From assembly GCF_029227915.1 (NCBI RefSeq), contig NC_079879.1, forward strand, positions 5,270,001-5,334,000: a stretch of 64,000 bases of DNA. The letters run 5' to 3'. The notes beneath the pieces are model-generated. The model saw only the letters and a program-made list of their open reading frames with translations. It searched no databases and was not told where the DNA came from. Both the position numbers and the translations under genes were made by a program. Positions 23,881 through 36,987 of this stretch are shown in pieces (the stretch's first letter is position 1; the number at the start of each line of letters is the position of its first letter). Origin of the DNA: Hydractinia symbiolongicarpus (lineage: Eukaryota; Cnidaria; Hydrozoa; Anthoathecata; Hydractiniidae).

Positions 23881-26609
23881 TTTTATCCTACTCTGTGCTG
23901 TGCGTAACACTGAGTTTGATTGGGATAAGTATAATTTGCCTGATGATAATGTTGTAGAAGGGCCAGTCATGCATATCGAGACAGAACGGGCAATGAAGGC
24001 TATTAGGAAAATAAAGATTGGCAAGCATGCATGAGCATCAGGTGTTGTTGCAGGGATGATTAATACAGATGTTGAGCATGATACTAGTCTTGCCAATTAG
24101 ATTATAAAGTATAGCGTTATCCAGAATGGTGAGTTGTTTCAAAGGCAAGGGTTGATGCATTAGAAAAAAGTACCTATAGAGAGTTGAAGTTGGTTGATTA
24201 TTAAGTAATGAAAGCTATTCAAAGAGTGATTGATAAGTTATTTAAAGATAAAATGCAATGCGGTTTTGTTTTTCATGGCACTAGCAATATTTTTACTCAG
24301 ACAGCTTCAAGTAAAGTAATTAGGAAAGAAAAACAATCTCTATTTTAGCTCCTGATATAGTACCACGTAAAGTTATCTTGTGGGTATGAGACAATAAGGT
24401 GTGGATGAGTGGCTAGTTAAGATGGTACAGTCTATGTACAGTAATTCTAAAAGTTGTGTAAGGATTAAAGATTCACCTAGTGATAAATTTATTGTAAACG
24501 TTGGTCTATATCAGCATTCTGTACTTAGTCCTTTGTTATTGGTTTAATTTTAAAAGCACTGTTGACGGACCTCAGAACAAGTTGTCCATAGAAGTTACTG
24601 TATGCAGACAATTTGGTTTTCATCGCAGAGTCAATGGAAGGATTAGTTTGAGAAGTAGAAGAAAGGACTAAAACAGAAAGGGCTAAGGGTGAATGCAGCA
24701 AAGTCTAAAGTCATGACTAGTAGCATTGAAATCAATTGTGATCTTGTAGTTGAAAAGAGGCCTCGTGGAGTTTGCATGAAAGGGTTTGGAAGAAACTCCT
24801 GAGAGACTTGTAAGCATTTGATACATAAGAAGTGCAGCAGTATTGAGGTAGTTACTTCTAGATAGAGCTTTGTTAGTTAGTTGATATGTTGGGTAGGAAG
24901 CAGGTGTTAAAAAAAGTATTACTTGCAGGATGATTCTGCTTGGATAAAGTTACTTCCTTTGTTGACTAGCAAAGTCGTCTTGTCCATTGAGGTAAAAGGT
25001 AGGTTGTATGAGGCCTGTGTTAAAAGTGTTATGTTGTATGTACAGATGCAGTGAAGCAGTAAGATCTTGACTACAGTGCCAATCGCGAGTAACTATACAT
25101 GAGTATTAAACTACAGGTACAAGTAATTTCTTCTGTAGGTATTCCAGGAATACGTGACGAGTATACTACGCGTACGAGTACGTCAAAAATACTCACACAT
25201 TTTTGATACTGTACTCACACAGTACTAGCTGGCGTGCACGAAAGGGAACGGTAAAATTAAACGATAAACTTTTGCCATATTTTCTAAAAATGTGTTTTGG
25301 TGTTTACGCTATTATTTGTTCCAATGTTTTTTTTTAATTAATTAGGACAATGTTGGGTTTCACACAATCTCGTTGTCATATTTTAAAACAAAGAACAATG
25401 TTAGGGAAACTCCGTTTTGACAAGTTTCAAATAAAATACATGATGTCAAGGTTTAAACAGTTTTTGAAAGAAATGATGCGATGTTTAAACAGTTTTCTAA
25501 TGAAATATAGTAATATTTTAGGCAGTTTCGTTTTCATTTTTTAAAAGAATCCAGTACTTATATGACCTTACTGCACTTATATGTGCTTCACTTTTTTTCT
25601 CTCAATAACGATTTCCTCGCTCTCTCTCTAAAACATAATTCTGGAGATTAATTTTTCTTTTGTGTTGAATGTTATTCTAATCTATTTATATCTTTGCAAT
25701 CACATTGAGCATATTGAAATGATTTGCTTCTGGTAATAGAGCAATATGGCAGGTACCATCTTTAGGTGTTATTGAGATGTATTTTTAGCAAACTAGTGCC
25801 CAGGACTAAAAAAACAGTAAAAAATGCAAAGCATTGATATAGCAGATGTAAATAGCAAAAGGTTTCCTTGTTAATGAGAAATGAAGGATTTAAATGTAAA
25901 GTTACAAAAACACATTAAAGAAAAGTATAATTTTTATGTAAACTAAAGAGAATCTGCTGCAACATAAAAAAAATGTTCTTTCTTACAACGCGAAAACAAA
26001 GTAAAAGTTTTCACAATGTCTCAGGTAGCAGACAAATGTGAGCTATCGATAAAAATTATGCTACAACGATTTCCCGTTTTTTATCTTATACTTGCACACG
26101 TACTCACAAATCATTCACTTATTGTACTCGCATGCGCAAGAGGCTGTACTTAAGGGTATGGAGTAGTGTACTCACCGATTACTTGTACTTGTCTTGCACT
26201 GTACTTGCCATTTAATGTACCCGTACTCGTGTATCGTTACTCACGATCGGTACTGTATTTAGAAAGGAATGATATGAGAATGGTTATAGACACATGTGTA
26301 ATTCCAGTCTGAGAGACAGAAAGGGTTTAAATGAGCTAAGAAGCAGGCTAGGTATCCATAGCATCAAAGATGTTAGCCACATAAAAAGATTGAGTTGGTT
26401 GGGGCACTTGAAATGAATAGAGAAGGATAATTGGGTAAAAAAATGCAGATATGATAGTTCCTAAAGAAAAACCCAGATGTAGACAAAAAATAACTTGACA
26501 GGAAGTAATAAGGACAGACTTGATGCAGAGAAATCTGAATTTAGATTTAACACAGTCTATGGATCAGATTGGAACCATTATACCCCATTCAACCCATGCT
26601 AGCATGGTG
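23881..26609 (+). pseudogene. LINE (non-LTR retrotransposon) ORF2 relic, split by another element
   Basis: Decayed reverse-transcriptase ORF in several frames. Near 23910 is FDWDKYNLPDDNVVEGPVM; then RKVMKAIQRVIDKLF-like text; VGLYQHSVLSPLLL (the QGSVLSPLLF box) near 24500; and YADNLVFIAES (catalytic YADD changed to YADN) near 24590. It continues as GLRVN and MTS and a damaged Cys-rich segment. After the insertion at 25074-26255 the C-terminal part resumes as ERNDMRMV, LRDRKS-like text and a SWLGHLE-type region, ending at HASMVLKG near 26610. Numerous stops show it is dead. It lies on the plus strand just upstream of FGFR gene A. Confidence 0.8.
25074..26255. mobile_element. TA-flanked 1.18 kb inverted-repeat transposon (Tc1/mariner-like), nested in LINE
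   Basis: The left end starts CAGTGCCAATCGCGAGTAAC and the right end, in reverse complement, starts CAGTACCGATCGTGAGTAAC, with GTAC/GAGTAC-rich subterminal DNA. The empty site can be read from the host LINE: removing the element and one TA restores the frame encoding EDLDYLERNDMRM. That fixes a 2-bp TA target duplication (25072-25073, 26256-26257). No transposase is recognisable inside. Confidence 0.75.
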
Positions 26610-26613
26610 TTAA

Positions 26614-27126
26614 AGGGGAACTCCAATAAAAACCAGTTCTTTCTTTTTTGTTTTAAACATACTCAGAAAAGCATAAGAAATAAAAAACCTTACTTCACTT
26701 GTTTTTCTTATTTAAAATTGTTGTACTAGCCTTCGCATATACATTTTTTTCTCATAAAAAAACAGACAGGCACAATTTCATTTAGGACTGGACCTGATTA
26801 TAAATAATAACATCACATTGTGCAGAACGTTTAAGTGAGTGCAGAGAACGTTAATGTTAAGACCTATAGCGTAAATTTAAATTTCTTCTTGTATGTAATT
26901 TACGTGTAAATCTTTAAAAAATGGTTAGTTGCTCTGCATTTCGATGTACTAATCGATCAGTGAAGTGTAAAGAAGTCAGTTTTCACAAAATCCCATCTGT
27001 GAGAAAAGAAAGAACTCAGACAAAAATGGCTAAACAAAATAAGTTGTGCAGGTGATCTACCAAGCGATCAAAGTTTTATTTGTTGTCGCACTTCACAGAT
27101 AGTTTTTTTAAATAAGATCTCCAGGA
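26614..27126 (+). mobile_element. second Kolobok-type element, 5' end only
   Basis: TTAA (26610-26613) is followed by AGGGGAACTCC, like the element at 5531, and by a THAP relic in the same orientation at 26921. It inserted at the end of the LINE coding relic. No right end was found. Confidence 0.5.
26921..27125 (+). pseudogene. THAP-domain exon, degenerate
   Basis: It begins MVSCSAFRCTNRSVKCKEVS, with the first two Cys of a THAP finger. One base shift near 27025 leads into KWLNKISCAGDLPSDQSFIC, and a second shift leads into HFTDSFF. It ends CTCCAG where the related gene at 5811 has its splice donor CTACAA followed by GTAAG; here the following bases are GAAATA, so the donor is also lost. Confidence 0.7.
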
Positions 27127-30100
27127 AATAAACTTCCATATTAAAATATTGTTACTTAAATTGCCATTTTAGCTAGCTAGTGAAAGCGATTAAAGTTTCT
27201 TATTTCTTATTTATTATTTGTACTTATATCCACAGAACACAACCAAATAACGTTTTGCACATTTTTATATTAAATAAAAGAACATTATACCAATTTCCAA
27301 TACAAACACCACCAAAAAAGTTTTTAAGTCACACGTATCTTTCGTAGCTCTTAAGTTTTTATTCTTTGTTTTTCAAAAAAGAAGCTTTTTTGATGGAAGG
27401 ACCTGCATCTGTAAAGTGAAAATACTACAAAAATGTGTGGAAGCATAAATCACTGAGTTTACCAGCTTGTTTTGTTGTTTTGTTGCATCAGCAAAATTTG
27501 GCAACACGAGTTACAAAACTGTTGCAGTGGGCTAATTAGTGTGGAAGCAGACGTTTGAAATGCTAAATTACAGCCAAACAAAAATAATTTTTTAAAGCAA
27601 TGTATGTAATGAGACAATGTATTTATAATTGTGTTTCTGAAAATTTGGGATATTTTTATTAAAGAGAAAATATCATTGCAGATAAAAATTTAAATGTTAC
27701 AGTACAGTAAAGTTTATTTTTAATTGCTATTGTTCTATAGACTTCACACTGAAATTATTCTCAACATAGTCACATGCAGGTTATTGTTACTTGAGCGAAA
27801 AGTTTTTCTAAACTTTTAAATTTCTAATGATTTGATCATTTTCTGTAAAAAAACAATGGTCAAGTAATTATTTATATGCGTTGTGCTATGTCGTTTTAAT
27901 TGTTTTAAAAGATCTACAATGATGTTTTTGCTTTCCACGATTCACTTTTGCCTGTTTATGACAAAACTTTTGTTACAAATACATACCTTGCAAAATACTG
28001 AATAATCCAAGAAATGTTTTGACATAAAACAACCAGGTAGTCAACATATGCTTCTCAAATGGCATGTTCCACTAAATGACAGTGTGGTATTGTTCACCCA
28101 GTGTCATATAGTTAGTCTTCACATACTATTTCCATACTGCAATCTCTTCATGTTGTTTAAATGATTTTGTGTCTATCCTAGAGATTTAATAAAATAAAAT
28201 GATATTCTAGTCTCCTTTAAACATAGGAGAGGTTGTTTATATTATGTGTATTTTACTTTTCCCAGCACTCTTTTTCACCAAGATTGCCTTCATTGACAGT
28301 ATGTCATTTAATTTTCAATGCTTGTTTAATAAGAAATTGGCAATAATTATTTGTCACAAAAGAAATAAAAATGATTTTACAGATATAGCTTATCATGGGA
28401 CATCTGTTCTCTGCAGGGAAATGTTGCCCTGATTAGTTCTTCATGAGTTTTTTCCTGATCAATAGATGGCGGGTGAGCTGCTTGTGTTGCTGCATTGCGA
28501 GGGAGCCTGGGTGGAACATCAAAATTATATCCAAAAGTGGATATATAAAAACTGTTAACAGGTATGTTGCTTGACATGTTAAATGGATATCACAAATATT
28601 TTCAAAATAAATTCAAAATCTTGCAGGATTCGAGCCGGCAAAGCACACTTACGGGAAGACCAAGCTTGATGACGTCACCTTTTTTCGCCATTATGAACAT
28701 AACATAGCACAAAGTATTACAAATAAAAAATATAGCTTTAAATATCACCGATTAACAAAGTATTATTAAATACCAAGATTGTATTATAAAAGCTAGATAT
28801 TTCTAGCTAGCTATAATCAAACAATAGTTATAAAGTTCTATTTTGGAACATTTTGGCACGTCAAATAATACTTCAATTGAGGGATCCATTGACTATGCGT
28901 TATCCTTTGAACATTCAGGGTTTTGCTTAGCTATGCGTATTCTTAGAATTATATGTGTTTTTAGCTAACTATTTATATTTTCCAACAGATAGCTAGCTCT
29001 GGGGGATACATATCATGGACGACCTTTACGTGATTTTCTGGGGAGCAACTTAAAAATACTACAGCCACTTAAAAATACTACAGTAAAAAACTTTGGCATA
29101 AATCAGAAAAATAAAGAACTTCAAAGCGATTATTGGAATATAAAAATTATTGTATAGCTAAACCAACATAGCCAGCTGGCTAAACAACATCTTCAGCTAG
29201 GTAACAAACGGTATCTTCACCGCAGCTTTGCCTCCATCTTTTTTTCTTCTTATTTAAAGGCTCGTCTCCACTAGGCAAATTTTCCGTGCGGAATTATTTT
29301 GACCACTTTTCTTTGACTGACAAAATTTTCACTCCAGACGGTATTGCCATCATGTTTTATGCGCCAATTGAACCCTTTGACATCCAATGTATTATGTCCC
29401 AACCTATTTGTAAATTTTTCTTAGTGAAAAGTAGGCTTTACTTTAATTTTCCATTTACTCCTTGACGACTTCGCACCGCGCGCATATGACGAAGCGCTAC
29501 TTTGTTGTTTTCCGTATAACAAAATAGTACCACCCCATTATTGATACAAGATTTACCAGACCTTTTTCCAGCTACCCAATACCACATTGTTTCACTGCTG
29601 CAAACTGTTACCATCCTCCCCCAACAGGAAAATTCTCCATGATGTTACTAAGGAAGCTTCCAGGCGCACAATCGCGTTGAGACGTGGACGAAAATGAAAC
29701 GACACTTTAATTAAAAAATTGTTCGAAAATGTCTCATTAATTACGAAACATGCATGACACAAATCACTTTCCAATAAACTTATCAAATAAAAAGATGTAA
29801 ACATCAATTAGACATTATCGACATGTTCTTATTTGCGATATGACAACACTGACGACAAGTTGGTCATTGATATACCAAAAATTCGGTATTAATTATTATA
29901 GTATTATACAAAAGTTGCTTCCTTTATAAAAAATTAAAGGTGTAATTTATATCTCAAGTGATATTATCGTTTCGAACAATTTGTCCCACCCTTGGCGATC
30001 CATATCAGACAAACATTAAAAATTTCAAAAAAAATAATCAGTCATTGTTAAGTTCGGAATTTGACGAGGTCATCGCAAAGCTTTGTGAAAAAGTACACCG

Positions 30101-30610
30101 TTTTTGCGTCTGAAATGCGGTTAAAATTGTTTTTAAACCTCAAAAACGAGAAAGTCACTTTTGTTTATAATATTCATAGCATTTCCGTTTGCTTACGACT
30201 GTATGTCATTTTGTTTGTTTCTTTGGAAAACAACTGTCGTTCAGGGAGGAAAACAACTGTCGATTCACAGAGTTATCTAAATAGCAAGGGTAGAAACTCC
30301 TTAACCTACAAAATGATTGGTAATTAAATAATAATTTTGGTAATTACGAAGCATGAGAAGTATTAACTACCAACTTAATGTTGTTGACAACATGAACTCG
30401 AATGACGGGTACCGGATACGTGACAGATAAAAAATATGTTGATTGAAAAATCAGCCATAACCAGCCTAGTCTGACGGAACCTTGTTCCAAAGCTTACCTT
30501 ATTGTTTAGTTTTTCAGTTTAGTCAATGGTCTGGCTATATTCCATGTTTGTTTGAGTGTTCTAATAAATAAAGAAGATATAATTAATAAATTTTTGTCTT
30601 ATCATCTTTT
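27127..30610. other. no confident gene
   Basis: One frame at 28377-28577 on the minus strand (FDVPPRLPRNAATQAAHPPS region) has a protein-like, proline-rich composition but no domain I recognise and no clear splice partners. The rest is AT-rich DNA between genes B and A. Confidence 0.4.
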
Positions 30611-30617
30611 TCGATTA

Positions 30618-30753
<136 letters not shown>

Positions 30754-32929
30754 GGGGACAAGAATGCAACTCACCTCCTCTTCTATCCTAATATTAAGTA
30801 AATAATTCCACTTTTTTTATAAACAATTTATTTTTTGCACTTTGTCTCAAACATTGTTTATCTAATTAGGAAAAATGCCCAAAAAATTGTTTAGTCATTG
30901 TTTACTGCAATAAGATTATACATGGTGAATTATTTTAAAGTATTGTTTGTTTTTTGACCAATTCTTCGGAAAGCATATTGCTTAATGTTTGACCATTTCT
31001 CCAACCCATGACAATTGTTTAGCAATTGTTAAAAATTTTTGCAGTTTTTAGGTCGATTATTAGGATTTGACATTGTTTATAAAAAGGTGTATTTCTAAGA
31101 ATGTTTTGTAAATATGTTATCAACTCACTTTTAATTTTACTGTCACTTTGGCCGGTAGATATACATGTGTTTAAGTATCCGATTTGATCGATTCACTCAT
31201 TCATGGTTTGGTTATGGAACTCTGATCCTTGTCATGTTTTTTATTCATTTATGTAAGATTCATTTTGTTCATGTTCCATTTTCCTAAATTTTAAAAAAAT
31301 TTATTATATTGATGAAGAAATAAGTTTTTAATTTGTTTATTACTTATTAACCACCAATCTGCGAAAGAACAATAATTTGGTGATGAATACAAGGAAAGGA
31401 AAATGAAGGCCAAAAACATTAAAGAACGTACTTTATGTTGTCATTTATTCCCATTATCGATGAATTTTTCAGAATACTTAACCTGCATCGTGTGTCTTAG
31501 AGAGTCGGTTTTATGGCGTTTTAGAGCTTAAAGGGCGTAAAATGAGGTTGGCTTCTACGGCTCCGCCCTAGCCAGTGGTTGGGCTCACAATGCCCCTAAA
31601 CCCATAGTTGCGTTTTATCGCATATACGGTGGTATATATAAGGTTAATTTTTTTCTCTGACTACGATTACGGTTTGGGCGAAATTATTTTGGGTGAATTC
31701 TTTTCAAATTATTGTCATTAAGACTGGGATTTCTTCCAAAACAAACCTATTACACTGTTATTGATTATTAGACCAGTGAGCTGCTGTTTTATTGTCCATA
31801 AAATATCCTCATTTTAGTAAGACTAAATTCGCGCAGTGTTCATAAGCTTTTTTATTTCATTACACATGACTATTTTTTTAACTGCTGTCTCCTTCCGTAG
31901 AAGGGAAGACGAGTGTTTAAAATGGTACTGAAAACAACAAACTCTCGGCCAAAATTGCAAAAGTTGGACTTGAATTTAAAAGGGCGTAATGAAAGTTTTG
32001 AAAAAAATGAAAGTGACTACATTGCGTATGCACGCAGGTAACAATGACGCATAGGAACGCAAGACACGAATTTTAGTTCTAATTTTTCGTGGGACTTCGC
32101 GGATGAGCAATAGCAATTTTTGAAGAAAGTAAAATAAGTTGTCAAAAGGGTTCGGTGCTGAATGGCACTGTCATATCGGCCCTCGTTACACCTGTCATTT
32201 CTACATCGACCGAGCAAAAATGTAGTTTTGCATTTTAGTTCAAAGCAAATTCTATTACACCTTTTCCAAATTTCCTAATTATGCCAAACTTTATTAAAGA
32301 GGTCGATACTAAAAATGATTCTTATCCCTAAGTTCCTTAGCAAAGGGTAGAACAAATTACCTAATTTCGTAAATATGTCTGTTTGTTAAGTGCCTCAATT
32401 CCGTGCTGGAAGTCACGGTTCACACCCTTTATATTGCCGAGCTTTTCAAGAATACCCTCGTTTTCAAAATAATTATTTTCTTCAAATCTAAATAATATCC
32501 AACCAGAATATTATATTGCTCTAAAAACTTCATATTTGTCATGATAATTTATTTATTTGAAGAGCACAGAACCATAAAATTTTTGATGACGTCATAATTA
32601 TTACAATTTATGAAATTCGGGAAAGAATATTGAATTCAAAAAACGCTGGTTCTTTATCCGTTACATCCACTACTACTATTTCAATTTGTGGAGTGTAAGG
32701 AAATTTCAATTTTTACGTATTTTTCGTACAGCCTTACGTATTTTTCAATACTTAAGGCTGGAAAGAGAACTCAAATTCGGTTGATCATCTGCATTAGAAG
32801 CTGGGAGCAAAGAATCGATACCTTTGAAAGGGTCAACTGATTCGAGACCTTTGTCATTTTTCCCTTTTATTTTCATTTTCGGTACTCAGTTGAAAAATTA
32901 GGCCTACAAAAAAGAAAGCCTCAGACTTT

Positions 32930-33110
32930 GAAAACAAAGAAAAACAACAATTTAAAATTTCGCGGGTTGGGCAATATTTCAAAATTTTCGCGGGGACAAA
33001 TTTTTTCGCGGATAGGCTGTTTCCAAAATTTTCGAAAGGACATATTTTTGTGGTTAGTACCCAAATCCGCGAAATTTAATTCCCGCGAAAATTTATCCCA
33101 ATAAAGTAGT
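32930..33110. repeat. dispersed CGCGG-rich repeat
   Basis: A stretch with several TTTCGCGG / CCGCGAAA motifs and a TTTATCCCAATAAAG end, unlike the surrounding AT-rich DNA. It looks like a small interspersed element; no termini were defined. Confidence 0.35.
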
Positions 33111-33872
33111 ATAATGAGCAAATTTCTCCACTTTTTGTCAGCCTTGTCAACAGTTGTTGGTTTAACAAAAAATTCAAACTTCTGCCGGTGTATTCAAAAA
33201 ATGCACATTTAATTGTACTTGTCTTCGCATGAAGAGATAGTAGGGCACTCTGATTTTAGTACATAGTTAATCCGCAGTTGTTTACCTGCCTGGCTCTTTA
33301 GTTATTCGTTCTTAAAACTATGGCAGTTATTGTACTTGTCAGCAATATCTTAGGATGTGAGTACATCCTGTCTACTGCGATCCACTATACGAAGAATTGT
33401 ACACAAATCTTTAGAACCAGAATGTTTGAAAAATTTCTTATGAGAAATAAGGAAAAGAGTTTGGAGTTGCTAGTACAAGAAAAGCTGGCTAGCATTTGCC
33501 TTGCATTCACATTCTAAAGTTTTCCTCTTGTATTAGAGGTTTTTTTTATAAGAATATCAAAATTTTTAGCAGGTTGGCCATTATTCTTATTTTATCTATT
33601 GTTTTAAACAATAGATGAAAAATAATCAAGTTTCTCTTGCAAGGCCAAAAATAAAAACAGGACGTTCGCTGGGCATTGACATTGTAGAAAATTGAAAATC
33701 TTTTCAGATTTTAATGTTGCAGTGAAATTTGTTTAAGCGTTTTACATAAATACATTTTTAGTAAAATTATCAAAGAAACAATATTTATCATGTTTTTTTC
33801 TTACTTAAAAAAAGTGTACAAAGTTTTAAAGCTATCTGCACATAGTACAATCACTGGCCCAATGAGGAAACG

Positions 33873-36800
33873 TCAATCTTCTTCTGTGTCATTAAGCATC
33901 TGAAAGAAAAAATTCATAATAAATTTGAATAAATTTATATAAATAAATAAATAATTTTTATCAATATACGTAAAAATCTTTACTATCATAAGGCTGAAGT
34001 TAGCTACACAAATTGATCTACAGTTGAACTCACCTTCATTGCTACTACATCTCTGTCAGTCTTTTTTTTCAACTTCAAAATTTTGTAAAACACAGTAGCC
34101 ACGATAATTAGAGCAATTGTCGTCAAAACGCCCAAACTTGTTACAATAGGTTTCAGAAAAAATGATTTTTTTGTTGGCTGAGGTGGATCTAAAAAGAGAT
34201 GTTTTGACATAGAACAGAGATTATTTTTTATCCAGACTTTTTTATTCCAGGTCCGAAAGTTGTAAGTTCCCTTTTCGAAGAGTAAACAAACTAAATTGAT
34301 CAACTTTTCAGTTACATAAACATGCTTACTTTTATAAACTATTCTTGGTAATACATTTAGATACATGTTAGCACTGTCACTGCCAATGTGGTTGCTTGCT
34401 AAGCATGTGTAATAGCCAGAATCATTTAATTTCAAGTTTACTAATACTAGCTCAACGCCATGAATCGCCTTTTTCTTTCGGTTTATTCCACCTGTAGATC
34501 TGGATATTTCCATAAATAAATCCACGTTGAGCACTTGTAAAAAATTTCGATCGACATCATGCAGATCTGAATCCGCAGCTTTCTTTAACACAGTTTGATT
34601 GAAAGCACCTTTCCATTTCAACCAACGAAAGTCAGGAATCGTACCACTAATAAGTTCGTAACATTCTATAGTTGTATTATCGCCAACATATCTTGTTTGG
34701 TTTTTAACAGATCCTTTTTCAAGGTATGGTGCTGTCCTGACTTGTTCTAAACAACACAACCATGTTTGTTAAAACTTTTGATATAAACCAGATTTTACAG
34801 AAGGTAAAATTGAAACATAAGTAACAAGCTGAATTGAAGACAACATTATGTTCAAGAAGCTTACTAAGTCAGAGAAAAAGATTTTTCAAAGAATTAAAAA
34901 TGTATATTTTATACCTTTAACAGTCAGTGTATAGTTAAATTCTATAAAACCATCTTTATTTTCCGCACGACAAGCGTAAACTGCAGAATCAGATAAAACA
35001 AGTGTTTTTAATTTCAATGTAGGTTCATCCACGACTAACGTCGAGTTTACTCTTCTGGTTAATAGTAATTTATTGTTTTTAAACCATTTATATTTGATAA
35101 GTCCTTCACCATCAGCATGACAATGGAACGTTATTTCTATTCCCGATGGTGAGAGCCTGTTTCTATTCAGTTCCATCTTCTCCTTGTTAGTAAAATGTAA
35201 CTTGACTTCTAAAATTTCAAAAATAATAATGCACGACCAAATGTTATTTCTTGTCTTGGTTCGGTTTTATGTGCAATATTCTTGTAGACACAAATTTGGA
35301 ACAAGAATAAGAAAGAGTGAGCGGGTTATCAAGTGCAACAGAAGAAAAACTCTCACCTCTTGGTAATATATTTAGATACATGTTAGCACTGTCACTTCCA
35401 ATGTGGTTGCTGGCTAAGCATGTGTAATAACCAGAATCATTTACTGTTAAGTTTACTAAGACTAGCTCAACGCCAAAAATATTCTTTTTGTTTGGGTTCA
35501 TACCACTTGAAGATCTGGATATTTCCTTAAATAAATCCACGTTGAGCACTTGTAAAACATTTTGATCGACATCATGCAAATCTGAATCCGCAGCTTTCTT
35601 TAACACAGTTTGATTGAAAGCACCTTTCCATTTCAACCAACAAAAGTCAGGAATCGTACCACTAATAAGTTCGTAACATTCTATAGTTGTATTATCGCCA
35701 ACATATCTTGTTTGGTTTTTAACAGAACCTTTTTCAAGGTACGGTGTTGTCCTGATTTGTTCTAAACCGCACAATCATGTTGATCAACACTTTAGATTTA
35801 AACTAGATTTTATAGCAGATAATATTGTAAACAAAAACCCATAAAAGAAAGAACATGACAATAGCTGTCTAGCAGTAGACACTCCACTTCAAGGGTTGGA
35901 AGTTATGGGCTTAAACCCCATCAGATCAAAAACACATATGACAATGTATATCATTTTTTTTTAAACTAAATATTTCTACCAGGGCTGTATTAGCTTTTTA
36001 TCAGATTTTTGTTCATAACAGTAGAAATAGAAACTAGTGTCATTAATAAATAGTTTAAATTATGACTATTTTATTAGATATAAGTAACAAGCTGAGAATG
36101 TTATTAAAAAACTTATAAAGCCGAAGGAAAGTATATCACATTGAAAATATACCCCATACCTTTAACAGTTAGTGTATAGTTAAATTCTATAGAACCATCT
36201 TTATTTTCCGCACGACAAGTGTAAACTGCAGAATCGGATAAAACAAGTGTTTTCAATTTCAACGTAGGTTGATCCACGACTAACGTCGAGCCCACTCTTC
36301 TGGTGGGTAGTAACTTATTGTTTTTAAACCATTTATATTTAATAAGTCCTTCGCCAGCAGCAGTACAACGGAACGTTATTTCATTTCCCAATGGTGACAG
36401 CCTGTTTTTATTTAGTTCCATCTTCTTCTTGTTAGTAAAATGTAACTTGACTTCTAAAATTTTAAAAATAATAATGCACGACCAAATGTTATTTTTTGTC
36501 TTGGGCTGGTTTTATGTGTAATATTCTTAGATAATATAAAGACGTTTTTCTAATTCTATCAGAGAAAACATAATCGTGTGGTGTAAAACTTAAGTCCATT
36601 GTAAATGACACACAAAATGATCGAGCTGCATTTTTTTAATATAAGATCACTAAAAAATTACTTACTAGTAGCTAACGAAACATTATAAGCCACTAATATT
36701 TTTCCTGGAAAACCTTTAATGATGTCATGGCACGAGTATATTCCGATAAAAGACTTCTCAAATCTCCAAAACTTTATCAATCTTCCATCGTGGGTTTGAC

Positions 36801-36987
36801 TGTAGTTGTTGGAAAGAGTCCTGTTATTTTTCAGCCAAACGACTGATTTTGTACTGTTCACAAAATTGCAGCTCAATGTTCCATTTTCTCCGACGTAAAA
36901 AGTTTTGACTTGAAGTGTAGTAGTTGGTATTACAGCTTTCAATAAAAAAAACATCACAGTTAGCCAATTCAACACAACTGTATACAT
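33873..36987 (-). CDS. kinase-less FGFR-like receptor, five Ig domains (gene B)
   Basis: Exons: 36666-36987 (signal peptide and Ig1), 36160-36453 (Ig2), 35357-35761 (Ig3), 34915-35208 (second Ig2), 34330-34746 (second Ig3), 34034-34188 (membrane helix), 33873-33899 (tail). Phases agree throughout; 1914 nt, 637 aa. The signal MYTVVLNWLTVMFFLLKA is good. The two Ig2 exons differ at about 12 of 97 residues, so the Ig2-Ig3 pair was duplicated recently. Ig3 carries TRYVGDNTTIEC and YYTCLASNHIG, shared with FGFR gene A. The helix lies at about 588-611, followed by KILKLKKKTDRD and the end MLNDTEED. There is no kinase and none follows before gene A. It resembles FGFRL1 in plan (Ig domains, helix, short tail). 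A decoy or adhesion role is inferred. The duplicated pairs might instead be alternatively spliced. Confidence 0.9.
34034..34188 (-). CDS. gene B transmembrane exon
   Basis: Encodes PPQPTKKSFF, then a helix (IVTSLGVLTTIALIIVATVF) and a basic stop-transfer KILKLKKK. It begins in phase 1 and ends in phase 0 at GTGAGT. The equivalent gene C exon (40439-40593) has the same length (155 nt) and the same flanking residues, confirming the exon borders. Confidence 0.88.

Noticed and set aside
36303-36521. Plus-strand frames over receptor exons (also at 35184, 21261, 42627)
   Set aside because: They are antisense shadows of Ig2 exons and their introns.
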